Source: Parvibaculum sp049303435 (lineage in GTDB: Bacteria; Pseudomonadota; Alphaproteobacteria; Parvibaculales; Parvibaculaceae). Taken from it: 49,873 nt of DNA. The position numbers and the translations under genes are program-made. Shown here one piece after another: positions 1-7,533 of the stretch. Position 1 is the stretch's first letter. Every line of letters begins with the position of its first letter. The stretch lies in NCBI GenBank assembly GCA_049303435.1, contig JBAQNC010000143.1, positions 1 to 49,873 of the forward strand. Direction: 5' to 3'. The notes below the pieces were generated by a model. The model was not told the origin of the DNA. It saw nothing but the letters and a program-made list of their open reading frames with translations, and made no database searches.

Positions 1-243
1 CCATATAGCGAGACCAACTTGCGCGAGGAGGATGATGGATGCGAGGTCGGCATTGTTCGACGCGAGGGCGGCCACATAGACGACCCAAAGGATCAACTCA
101 ACGGCTCCCCAGACATAGAGTCTGCGAAGAAAAAGCGGCAGGCCGAACAAGCTGGAGAAGAAAAACAGCGTCCAACTCCAGCCGATCTTCACCTGCTTCA
201 ATTCCCCCGTTTTCGAGTTCTTGAAAGTTGCATGGATTGCCAT
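1..243 (-). CDS. Small membrane protein, C-terminus cut off by the window edge
   Basis: Translating the minus strand from the ATG at 243 gives 81 residues with no stop before the window edge. The protein opens with a short polar stretch (MAIHATFKNSKTGELKQVK). An aromatic hydrophobic segment GWSWTLFFFSSLFGLPLFL follows, then a basic turn LRRLY, then a second hydrophobic segment around VELILWVVYVAAL. This hairpin of two membrane segments with a basic loop resembles DUF2628-type small membrane proteins, but I cannot name the family with confidence. It lies just downstream of the zinc-ribbon gene on the same strand (33 bp apart), so the two are probably co-transcribed. It sits on the element side of the tRNA scar at 1044-1088 and is probably accessory cargo. 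Confidence 0.6.
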   Translation of the reverse strand, partial: MAIHATFKNSKTGELKQVKIGWSWTLFFFSSLFGLPLFLRRLYVWGAVELILWVVYVAALASNNADLASIILLAQVGLAIW

Positions 244-276
244 GCGTGCCCCCTATTTTTGGTTGATTACGAGCGA

Positions 277-432
277 TTAGCGCCAGACGCGCTTGACATT
301 TCCGTCTTTGATTTCCACCCGGAAGGACTTGTGGCACGTACCGCATTGCGGTTGGACCACGCCAGTTCCGGCACTGATCGGATAGGTGTCCGTCGAGCCA
401 CAATTTGGGCAGGTGACTGTCTGATTACGCAT
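277..432 (-). CDS. Small zinc-ribbon protein (51 aa)
   Basis: This 51-residue protein has two knuckles, CPNC near residues 8-11 and CGTC near 30-33, spaced as in a rubredoxin-like zinc ribbon. It ends in a basic tail (NVKRVWR). I chose the ATG at 432 because GAGGACAGAA lies directly before it; in-frame ATGs further upstream lack such a site. Such ribbons bind one zinc ion and often contact nucleic acid or a protein partner, but the target here is unknown. It lies upstream of the truncated membrane protein on the same strand. Its promoter would fall near the large inverted repeat at 504-540 that also precedes the XRE regulator. Confidence 0.6.
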   Translation of the reverse strand: MRNQTVTCPNCGSTDTYPISAGTGVVQPQCGTCHKSFRVEIKDGNVKRVWR

Positions 433-503
433 TTCTGTCCTCATTTGGTCTGGTGGATTTTTTGATCGCACGGCGTGCTATCCGGCGATCCCGCATTCAG
501 CAT

Positions 504-540
504 AATACATATTATAGTTGATAAACATATAATGTGTATT
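504..540. promoter_or_regulatory. 37-bp AT-rich inverted repeat, likely XRE operator
   Basis: The arms AATACATATTAT (504-515) and ATAATGTGTATT (529-540) are reverse complements at 11 of 12 positions, around a 13-bp centre. The repeat lies between the minus-strand zinc-ribbon gene and the plus-strand XRE gene at 557, so it could control both. It is much more AT-rich than its surroundings. Autoregulatory binding by the XRE protein is an inference. Confidence 0.55.
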
Positions 541-556
541 CCGTCAACCATACGGC

Positions 557-823
557 ATGGATATGCGCGTGTTGGTCGGCGAAAATGTGAGGAGGGTCAG
601 GCAGGGGTGTGGCCTGACGCAAGAGCAGTTCGCAGAAATCTCGGGCTTCAGTCAGCAGTACATAAGCGGTCTGGAGAAGGGCCGTCGAAATCCCACAATC
701 GTGACTGTCTATGAGTTGGCAACAGCCCTTGGGGTCTCGCATTTGGATTTGCTCCAAATGCCACGGCAATCCGGGCCTGTTGAAGGGAAGGCGAAGAAGC
801 CCAGCGCGAAGGTCACGATATAG
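557..823 (+). CDS. XRE-family helix-turn-helix regulator (88 aa)
   Basis: A single Cro/C1-type domain fills residues 5-68. Visible are the first helix (VGENVRRVRQ), the turn (LTQEQFAEISG), the recognition helix (SQQYISGLEKGRRNP) and the capping helix (TVYELATALGV). The tail is short, basic and Lys-rich (KAKKPSAKV), with no second sensory or peptidase domain. Proteins of this size are usually DNA-binding repressors on mobile elements. Its start lies 17 bp after a large inverted repeat, which fits autoregulation. A second in-frame ATG at 563 is an alternative start; neither has a strong ribosome-binding site. It is probably part of the integrated element that ends at the tRNA scar. Confidence 0.85.
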   Translation: MDMRVLVGENVRRVRQGCGLTQEQFAEISGFSQQYISGLEKGRRNPTIVTVYELATALGVSHLDLLQMPRQSGPVEGKAKKPSAKVTI

Positions 824-1043
824 TCTTCGTCCCGTATGCGCGGGGCCGAAGCGCCCCCGGCAAGAAGCGGTGATTTGGCTAATTTCGTTCCCAAAGGTTG
901 GAGTGGGTACCACATGGGTACCGTCTTGGTCTCACGAAGCGCCTCGATCTATCCCCTATCGGTAAGGGTCAGGGTGCGGTTTTGGCAATCAAAATCTCGA
1001 TCAATGACGATCTAACCCGTTGAATTACAAGGCTATTTTAAGA

Positions 1044-1088
1044 CTACGAATCTGAGGGTCGGAGGTTCGAATCCTTCTCGGTGCACCA
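1044..1088 (+). repeat. 3' part of tRNA-Arg(ACG): integration attachment scar
   Basis: The 45 bases run from an anticodon loop CTACGAA (anticodon ACG, U33 and A37 in place). They continue through the extra region GGGTC, a T-arm GGAGG-TTCGAAT-CCTTC with a fully pairable stem, an acceptor strand TCGGTGC and ACCA. The matching 5' half (acceptor GCACCGA, D-arm) is absent upstream, so this is not a functional tRNA. Elements that integrate into tRNA 3' ends leave exactly such a duplicate. With this orientation the element lies to the left and the intact tRNA beyond the window. Confidence 0.7.
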
Positions 1089-1135
1089 ACCATCACATTG
1101 ATTTAATTGGTATTTTTTCGATTGCATCGTGTAGC

Positions 1136-1176
1136 GCGCCACTTAGTTTGGCGGAACTGCGCCACATAGTTTGGCG
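1136..1176. repeat. Two 18-bp direct repeats, possible IS-end remnant
   Basis: GCGCCACTTAGTTTGGCG (1136-1153) recurs as GCGCCACATAGTTTGGCG (1159-1176), differing at one base and spaced 23 bp apart. Each unit is itself an imperfect dyad (CGCCA...TGGCG). Multiple short repeats at an end are typical of IS21-family elements, but no transposase is present. The assignment is tentative. Confidence 0.4.
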
Positions 1177-1524
1177 AATTTCAATGCCCTCGAAACGGCT
1201 ATTTAGCCCCCTCTTCAGGACCTACTTTCCGATAGGGTGGCAAGGTGGTTGACGGGGGCGGAGCCTGACCTGATCACAGCGAAGCCCTAATTGTTTCCCG
1301 TCAGAGCCTATGGCCCAGATTTGCGATTGTAGTCTAAGGAGTATTTGGTTCTCGTCGTAGTGACGGAGGAACGAAGATGAGAAGCAGATACTCAAACGGC
1401 ATCAAGCGATCAAGGTGGCGCGACAGGCCTTGGAGCATGCCCGAGTTTATACCGCGAAGCAGGCCTCGCTCGATACTGTTCAGGGCGCCATTGCATTTGT
1501 TGACTCTCGGAGACGGGTGAAATA

Positions 1525-1539
1525 GAACAAAAAGAGAAC
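1525..1539. promoter_or_regulatory. LexA (SOS) box upstream of imuA
   Basis: GAACAAAAAGAGAAC is GAAC-N7-GAAC, the reverse complement of the alphaproteobacterial LexA consensus GTTC-N7-GTTC. It lies 18 bp before the imuA start. Damage-inducible control of imuA-imuB-dnaE2 is well known in this class. Confidence 0.85.
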
Positions 1540-1557
1540 AAATAGACGGTTGGCGTC

Positions 1558-2400
1558 ATGTCCTCTTTCGCGTCAGAAACGGCCAAAACCGGGCTTATTG
1601 CTGAGTTACGCAGCCGTATTGCCAGTTTTGAGGTCTCCCGCCCATCCCTTGGGAACAAGGGGGCTGAGCCTTGCGCAATTACGACCGGCGCCAGTGTGAT
1701 TGACGCCGGTTTGCCTAGTGGCGGGCTGGCCAGGCGGGCGCTGCATGAGGTCAGGGCTGCATCCTATCGCGACATGAGCGCCAGCCTTGGCTTTGCCGTT
1801 GCCATGGCGGTTCGCTGCGCCCGCGTCTTTCCGGAGGCGCCTGTGCTCTGGTGCGAAGGGTCTTATGCGCCATTCGATATGGGCAGGCTTTATGGGCCGG
1901 GCCTGGCCGCCTTCGGGTTCGATCCGGCGCGCCTCATTCTGGTTTCGCCTGCTGGCGACATCGATCTTTTGTGGACGATGGAGGAAGCGCTACGTCTGGG
2001 CGCTTTCGCCGCCGTCATTGGTGAAATCGATGGCCGCGCCCATGCGCTCAATCTGACGGCGACACGCAGGCTGCAACTGGCAGCGGAAGAAAATGGTCGA
2101 CCCGCCTTACTTTTGACGGGCCATGCCTCGATGGGCGCGAGCGCGGCGGCCACGCGCTGGTGCGTGGCATCCGCTCCAGGCAGTCCGGTCGAGAATGTGC
2201 CGGGTGTCGCGCCTTTTATCGGGCAACCCCGCTGGCAGGTGCGGCTTGAGAAATGCCGCAGCATTCAGGCAAGCGCGGCAGCCACCATGTTCGAACGCGA
2301 CTGGTGCGTCGAGTGGGACGCCAATGCGCAAAGTTTTGCCGATGTGCCTGATGCCGCGATGACCTATCCGGCGCGGCCTGACATGTCGCTGGCGGTCTGA
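1558..2400 (+). CDS. imuA: ImuA, SOS mutagenesis accessory protein
   Basis: This 280-residue protein belongs to the RecA/SulA-like ImuA family that works with ImuB and DnaE2 in error-prone translesion synthesis. Family features visible are the segment GASVIDAGLPSGGLARRALHEV near residues 44-65, where a degenerate Walker-type loop sits. A core with VLWCEGSYAPFDMGRLYGPGL follows, then the conserved DLLWTMEEALR helix near 138-148. The C-terminus is less conserved. It is the first gene of a three-gene operon, 32 bp before imuB. The ATG at 1558 directly follows the LexA box region, which fixes both start and regulation. ImuA is cytoplasmic, and its exact biochemical role is still debated. Confidence 0.9.
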   Translation: MSSFASETAKTGLIAELRSRIASFEVSRPSLGNKGAEPCAITTGASVIDAGLPSGGLARRALHEVRAASYRDMSASLGFAVAMAVRCARVFPEAPVLWCEGSYAPFDMGRLYGPGLAAFGFDPARLILVSPAGDIDLLWTMEEALRLGAFAAVIGEIDGRAHALNLTATRRLQLAAEENGRPALLLTGHASMGASAAATRWCVASAPGSPVENVPGVAPFIGQPRWQVRLEKCRSIQASAAATMFERDWCVEWDANAQSFADVPDAAMTYPARPDMSLAV

Positions 2401-2431
2401 TCCCTGATCTGTTGGCTGGAGGTCGTGTCGA

Positions 2432-4036
2432 ATGAACGGACAACGGCGGATCGCATCAATCTTTTTATCTCAATGGCCCATCGATCGTTTTTTTCGGGGG
2501 CTCGATCGCGCGCGCGCCGATGATCGGCGCGAACGTCCGGCACGCGACGCGGCTTTGGCGCTTGTCATGCCGGGGCAGGGCGGTTTGCGGATCGTGGCTG
2601 CAACGCACGCAGCTTGTGCCGAGGGGGTCGAGCCGGGGCAAGGGGTTGCCGATGCTCTGGCGCTTTATCCGACCCTCGATGTGCATGAGGCGGACCCCGC
2701 AGCGGATCGCGCGGCGCTCAGGAAATTGTCTGACTGGTGCGGACGCTATACGCCATGGACGGCCCCCGATCCTTGTGGCCTGGAAAGCGAGCCCGACGGC
2801 ATATTGATGGATATTACCGGCTGCGCGCATCTCTTCGGTGGCGAGGCCGCGCTTGCCGAAGATCTTATCCGGCGTTTGCGCGGCTTCAACATTCATGCGC
2901 GCGTCGCCATGGCGTCGACACCGGGAGCTGCCTGGGCGCTGGCGCGTTTTGGCGGAAAGCGCCTTTCTGTCTTGCCGACGGGCGAAGAGAAAGAAGCTCT
3001 GGCGGCGCTGCCCGTGGCGGCCTTGCGCGTCGGCAGTGCGGCAGTCGATGGGTTGGCGCGGCTGGGGCTGAAGCAGGTGGGCGATCTTTATGGCCGTGCC
3101 CGCGCGCCTCTGACAGCCCGTTTCGGTCGCGCCGTGTCGCAGCGGCTGGACGAGGCGCTTGGCTATGCGATGGAACCCATTTCGCCGCAAATGCCGCTCG
3201 TGCCCTATCGCGCGCGGCTTCATTTCGCCGACGGGCTGACAAGGCTTGAAGATATTGAAACGGCGATAGAAAAACTGGCAAGCGAGCTTTGCAATCTATT
3301 GGCGCGCGATCGGAAGGGCGCGCGGCGTTTGGAACTTTTGATGTTCCGTGCCGATGGTGACGTGACCTTTTTGCAGGCGGGTACCAGCATGGCTTCCCAT
3401 GAAGCTCGACATCTCGCGCGCCTGTTTCGCGAAAAATTGCAACAGGTCGATGACGAGTTGGACATGGGGTTCGGCATCGAGACCATGAGTCTTGCAGCCC
3501 TTGCTGTCGATCCGTTGAGACACAGACAGGAGGCGATGACGGGCGAGCGAGCCCGTGAAAGCGATATCGATGCTTTGATGGATCGCCTGAGCAATCGCCT
3601 TGGCGCTCAGCGTGTCACGCGGCTTGTGCCCCGCGAGAGCCATGTGCCGGAGCGCGCGGTGCGACCGGTTGCGGTTCTACGCAACCGAAAGCCTGCGTCA
3701 GCCGATGAATGGCGCAGACAGGCCTTGCAGCACTGCAATGACGCCATCACGCGCCCGCTTTCCATGCTGGCCGCGCCTGAACCCATCGAGGTCATGGCCG
3801 AAATTCCCGAAGGTCCGCCGCGTCACTTCCGCTGGCGCAAAGCGCTTTATCAGGTGGCGCGCGCCGAAGGACCCGAACGCATCGCGCCGGAATGGTGGCG
3901 CGACGAGCGTGCCCGCACGCGCGACTATTACCGCGTGGAAGATACGCAAGGCCGCCGCTTCTGGCTTTTCCGCGATGGCCTCTATACGCGCGATGAAGCG
4001 ACACCCCGCTGGTTCATTCAGGGGATGTTCGGATGA
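2432..4036 (+). CDS. imuB: ImuB, inactive Y-family polymerase-like protein
   Basis: This 534-residue protein has the Y-family (DinB/UmuC-like) fold. The palm opens with RRIASIFLSQWPIDRF and continues through LESEPDGILMDITGCAHLFGG near residues 117-137. A helix-hairpin-helix-like region (VDGLARLGLKQVGDLYGRA) follows near 205-225, then the little-finger region. The N-terminal acidic metal ligand of active Y-family polymerases is missing (FLSQWP where a D is expected). This fits the known role of ImuB as a non-catalytic hub that ties DnaE2 to the sliding clamp. The C-terminal domain ends with a conserved tryptophan-rich segment (PEWWRD, RRFWLFRDGLY). It shares the ATGA overlap with dnaE2, so the two are translationally coupled. 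Confidence 0.92.
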   Translation: MNGQRRIASIFLSQWPIDRFFRGLDRARADDRRERPARDAALALVMPGQGGLRIVAATHAACAEGVEPGQGVADALALYPTLDVHEADPAADRAALRKLSDWCGRYTPWTAPDPCGLESEPDGILMDITGCAHLFGGEAALAEDLIRRLRGFNIHARVAMASTPGAAWALARFGGKRLSVLPTGEEKEALAALPVAALRVGSAAVDGLARLGLKQVGDLYGRARAPLTARFGRAVSQRLDEALGYAMEPISPQMPLVPYRARLHFADGLTRLEDIETAIEKLASELCNLLARDRKGARRLELLMFRADGDVTFLQAGTSMASHEARHLARLFREKLQQVDDELDMGFGIETMSLAALAVDPLRHRQEAMTGERARESDIDALMDRLSNRLGAQRVTRLVPRESHVPERAVRPVAVLRNRKPASADEWRRQALQHCNDAITRPLSMLAAPEPIEVMAEIPEGPPRHFRWRKALYQVARAEGPERIAPEWWRDERARTRDYYRVEDTQGRRFWLFRDGLYTRDEATPRWFIQGMFG

Positions 4037-7000
4037 CGACTGTACCTTTCGCCGAACTTGGCATCGCAACGAATTTCAGTTTTCTGCGCGGCGCGTCCCA
4101 TGCCGATGAAATCGTGCTGATGGCGAAAGCCCTCGGCCTTGAAGCCATCGGCGTGGCGGATCGCAATACGCTGGCCGGCATCGTGCGTGTGCATGCCGCA
4201 GCAAAGGCGGAAGGGGTTCGATTGCTCGTCGGTGCGCGTCTCGCCACCATCGACGGTTTCGAGGTGATCGCCTATCCCGAAGATCGCGCTGCCTATGGAC
4301 GTCTCGCGCGATTGCTGACGCTTGGCAATCGACGCGCGGAAAAGGGCCAATGCCATTTGGCGCTCGGCGATATTGTCGAGGCGGGCGAGGGCATGTGTTT
4401 TATCGCCATGCCATCGGCTTCGCCTGAAGCCTTGTTTGCTGAGAACTTGAACATGCTTGCCGCCGCCTTCCCGCGCTCTGTCTGGCTGGCGCTTGCGCCA
4501 CTTTATGATGGTCGGGACGGGCGGCGCTTTCAGTCATTGAAGCATCTGGCAGACGGGGCGCATGTGCCTCTCGTCGCAACGAATGACGTTCTCTGCCACG
4601 CACCGGAGCGCAAGCCCTTGCAGGACGTTCTCACCTGCATTCGCGAGCATGTCACGCTTGAGGAAGCGGGCTTTCTCATTGATGTCAATGCCGAGCGTCA
4701 TCTGAAGGATGGCGTGGACATGGCAAAGCTTCTCCGCTTCGCGCCCGACGCGCTGGCGCAAACACTTGTCATCATGAAGCGTTGCCGCTTCTCGCTGGAT
4801 GAGCTGAAATACGAATATCCGGCGGATACGTTTTCAGAAAATGAAACATCCCAGCAGCTATTGGAACGATTGACATGGGAGGGGGCAGCACGGCGCTTTC
4901 CGCTTGGCGTCGATCCGCAGATCGCCGACACCATCCGTCGTGAACTGGCGCTGATCGAGAAAAAGCAATATGCGCCTTATTTTCTGACCGTGGATGACAT
5001 TGTGCGTTTTGCGCGTTCGAAGGAAATTCTCTGTCAGGGACGCGGTTCGTCGGCCAATTCCGCCGTCTGCTTTTGCCTCGGCATCACATCTGTGGACCCG
5101 ACCGAGATCGATCTTCTTTTCGAGCGTTTCGTTTCCGCCGAGCGCGACGAGCCGCCGGATATCGATGTCGATTTCGAGCATGAACGCCGCGAAGAAGTCA
5201 TCCAGTATATTTACGAGAAATATGGCCGCGACCGGGCGGGCATCGCCGGGACCGTTATTTCTTATCGTTCGCGCAGCGCCATCCGCGATGTCGGCAAGGT
5301 CTTCGGCCTGTCGGAAGATATGGTCCATGCCCTGTCGCGTTCCGGCTGGGGCTGGTCGAGCAAGGGCGTCTCGGAAGAGGACGCGCGCCGCATCGGCCTC
5401 GACCCGACGGACAGGCGGCTTGCCCTGGCGCTGGAGCTTGCCAAATCGCTGCTCGGTTTCCCGCGTCATCTGTCCCAGCATGTCGGTGGCTTCGTCATCA
5501 CCAAGGGGCCGCTCGAAGAAGTCGTACCCATTGGCAATGCGGCCATGGTGGATCGCACCTTTGTCGAATGGGACAAGGATGATCTCGATGCGCTCGGCAT
5601 TTTGAAGGTCGATGTGCTGGCGCTTGGCATGCTTTCCTGCATCCGTCGCGCTTTCGATCTCATGCGGGATCATCATGGCGTTGATCTGAACCTGGCCACC
5701 GTGCCGCAAAAGGATGCGGCCGTTTATGACATGCTCTGCAAGGCGGATTCCGTCGGCGTCTTTCAGGTCGAAAGCCGCGCCCAGATGACCATGCTGCCGC
5801 GTCTACGCCCTCGTAATTTCTATGACCTCGTGATTGAAGTCGCGATTGTCCGCCCCGGTCCCATTCAGGGCGGTATGGTGCATCCCTATCTCAAGCGCCG
5901 CAGCGGCGAGGAGAAGGTGAGCTATCCCTCGCCCGCACTTGAAAAGGTTTTGAGCAAGACGATGGGCGTGCCGCTCTTTCAGGAGCAGGCCATGAAGATG
6001 GCGATCGTCGCGGCAGGATTTTCGCCCGGTGAGGCGGACCAGTTACGCCGCGCGATGGCGACTTTTCGACGTTCGGGCACGATTGGCGTTTATCGTGACA
6101 AGTTCATCAATGGCATGGTCGGCAATGGCTATGAACCGGATTTCGCCGAACGCTGTTTCAAGCAGATAGAGGGATTTGCCGACTATGGGTTCCCCGAAAG
6201 CCATGCGGCGAGCTTCGCGTTGCTGGTCTATGTCTCTGCCTGGATTAAATGTCATTACCCGGATGTCTTCTGCGCCGCGATCCTCAATTCGCAACCGATG
6301 GGATTTTATGCGCCCGCCCAGCTTGTGCGCGACGCGCGTGAGCATGGCGTGGAAATGCGTGCCGTCGATGTCAACCGCAGCGACTGGGATTGCACGCTGG
6401 AGCGCGTGGCGGGCAAGCGACATTGCGCCGTGCGTCTGGGGCTGCGCCAGATCAAGGGCGTGCAGGAAGAACAAGGGCACATGCTGGTTGCGAGCCGTGA
6501 ACGTGGTTTCGATTCAGTGCGTCACCTCTGGCTCCGCTCGCGATTGTCTCCACGCCAGATCGAAAGACTGGCCGACGCTGATGCGTTTCGCTCGTTGGGA
6601 CTTGATCGCCGCGAAGCGCTTTGGGCTGTGCGCGGACTTGGTGGTTATGGCGACGGGCAAACGGGAAAAGCGCCCGCTGTCCTGCCGCTCTTTGCCGGGC
6701 TGGAAGAAGGTGGTTTTCAGCACGAGGAAGAAATGCAACTTCCCGCCATGCCGCTTGGCGAGCATGTCGTGCTCGACTACGCCACCTTACGCCTTTCCCT
6801 TAAGGCGCATCCCATGTCGTTTCTGCGGGCACGGTTTGCCGTGCGCCATGTCGTGACGCATCGACAGTTGAATGAGGAAATTCCCGACAAGGCGCGTGTG
6901 CGGCTCGCTGGTCTCGTATTGGTGCGCCAGCGCCCCGGCACGGCCAGCGGCGTTATCTTTGCGACGCTGGAAGATGAAACGGGCGTTGCCAATATCGTGA

Positions 7001-7296
7001 TCTGGCCGAAAATCTACGAGCGCTACAGACGCATCGTGTTGACCTCGCGTCTTTTCGGCGTCAAGGGACGCGTGCAGAAAGAAGGTCTTGTCGTTCACGT
7101 CATCGTCGACGAGATCGAAGATCTTTCATATGAGCTGGAGGGTATTTCAGCCGCTGACGACATAGGCGGCGCCAATCTCGCACGAGGCGATCTGGACGGC
7201 GACGGCTTCGATCCCCGCGCCGCAAAAGCCGCCCGCCATGAAATCCAGCAATTGCGCGCCGCGCGATTTGTGCCCAAGAGCCGGGATTTTCACTAA
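4033..7296 (+). CDS. dnaE2: DnaE2 (ImuC), error-prone DNA polymerase III alpha
   Basis: This 1087-residue C-family polymerase is of usual DnaE2 length. The N-terminal PHP domain begins AELGIATNFSFLRGASHADE. The palm carries the catalytic aspartates in DEPPDIDVDFEHERRE (about residues 372-387). The fingers and tandem helix-hairpin-helix region follow (GFADYGFPESHAASFALLVY). A C-terminal OB-fold (VRLAGLVLVRQRPGTASGVIF) lies near 955-975. It performs the mutagenic extension past lesions together with ImuA and ImuB. The start overlaps the imuB stop by four bases. No broken motifs are seen, so the cassette looks intact and functional. Confidence 0.95.
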   Translation: MTTVPFAELGIATNFSFLRGASHADEIVLMAKALGLEAIGVADRNTLAGIVRVHAAAKAEGVRLLVGARLATIDGFEVIAYPEDRAAYGRLARLLTLGNRRAEKGQCHLALGDIVEAGEGMCFIAMPSASPEALFAENLNMLAAAFPRSVWLALAPLYDGRDGRRFQSLKHLADGAHVPLVATNDVLCHAPERKPLQDVLTCIREHVTLEEAGFLIDVNAERHLKDGVDMAKLLRFAPDALAQTLVIMKRCRFSLDELKYEYPADTFSENETSQQLLERLTWEGAARRFPLGVDPQIADTIRRELALIEKKQYAPYFLTVDDIVRFARSKEILCQGRGSSANSAVCFCLGITSVDPTEIDLLFERFVSAERDEPPDIDVDFEHERREEVIQYIYEKYGRDRAGIAGTVISYRSRSAIRDVGKVFGLSEDMVHALSRSGWGWSSKGVSEEDARRIGLDPTDRRLALALELAKSLLGFPRHLSQHVGGFVITKGPLEEVVPIGNAAMVDRTFVEWDKDDLDALGILKVDVLALGMLSCIRRAFDLMRDHHGVDLNLATVPQKDAAVYDMLCKADSVGVFQVESRAQMTMLPRLRPRNFYDLVIEVAIVRPGPIQGGMVHPYLKRRSGEEKVSYPSPALEKVLSKTMGVPLFQEQAMKMAIVAAGFSPGEADQLRRAMATFRRSGTIGVYRDKFINGMVGNGYEPDFAERCFKQIEGFADYGFPESHAASFALLVYVSAWIKCHYPDVFCAAILNSQPMGFYAPAQLVRDAREHGVEMRAVDVNRSDWDCTLERVAGKRHCAVRLGLRQIKGVQEEQGHMLVASRERGFDSVRHLWLRSRLSPRQIERLADADAFRSLGLDRREALWAVRGLGGYGDGQTGKAPAVLPLFAGLEEGGFQHEEEMQLPAMPLGEHVVLDYATLRLSLKAHPMSFLRARFAVRHVVTHRQLNEEIPDKARVRLAGLVLVRQRPGTASGVIFATLEDETGVANIVIWPKIYERYRRIVLTSRLFGVKGRVQKEGLVVHVIVDEIEDLSYELEGISAADDIGGANLARGDLDGDGFDPRAAKAARHEIQQLRAARFVPKSRDFH

Positions 7297-7455
7297 AAAT
7301 TTGGTCACCCTGCTTTGCTTTTCCCCACGTAATGCTTGGAAAACGAAATGCGATGCACGCCCGCGCCTGCCTTGCCTGCGGTATTAGCCAAGTGGGGCCT
7401 TGACCCCGTCGGAAATCGAATTCTAACTAGCTGAAAAAAGACAGGGAGGAATGCG

Positions 7456-7533
7456 ATGGCGTATCGGCAAACCGATGACCACGACGCTGCACGCGCGGAA
7501 GATCCAGCAGAATACGGGGTTGCGGAATCATGA
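7456..7533 (+). CDS. 25-residue ORF coupled to the APH-like gene
   Basis: The ATG at 7456 is preceded at good distance by AGGGAGGA. It opens a 25-codon frame (MAYRQTDDHDAARAEDPAEY then GVAES) whose TGA overlaps the ATG of the next gene as ATGA. The peptide is acidic and hydrophilic with no known motif. The strong ribosome-binding site and exact overlap suggest a translated leader that delivers ribosomes to the downstream gene, or a small protein. A second ATG at 7451 is too close to the Shine-Dalgarno sequence. The preceding 150 bp after dnaE2 hold no other gene. Confidence 0.5.
   Translation: MAYRQTDDHDAARAEDPAEYGVAES

Larger units (their letters stand above)
824..1557. other. Gene-poor junction: integration scar and decayed sequence
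   Basis: This 734-bp stretch between the XRE gene and imuA holds no convincing full gene. It contains the 3' portion of a tRNA-Arg (1044-1088), two 18-bp repeats (1136-1176) and the LexA box (1525-1539). An open frame at 1364-1525, with residues such as DEKQILKRHQAIKVARQAL, has no good start codon and could be the end of a lost gene. The stretch looks like a chromosome/element junction. Confidence 0.6.

Noticed and set aside
1044..1088. Functional tRNA gene
   Set aside because: Only the anticodon loop, T-arm and acceptor 3' strand are present. The acceptor 5' strand and D-arm are absent, so no cloverleaf can form.
1364..1525. Open frame with DEKQILKRHQAIKVARQAL-like residues before imuA
   Set aside because: The residues look protein-like, but there is no start codon with a ribosome-binding site, and the frame ends inside the LexA box. 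At most it is the tail of a lost gene.
7297..7455. Hairpin GGGG-CCTTGA-CCCC near 7396
   Set aside because: The stem is only four pairs with no T-run, so a terminator for dnaE2 is not supported.
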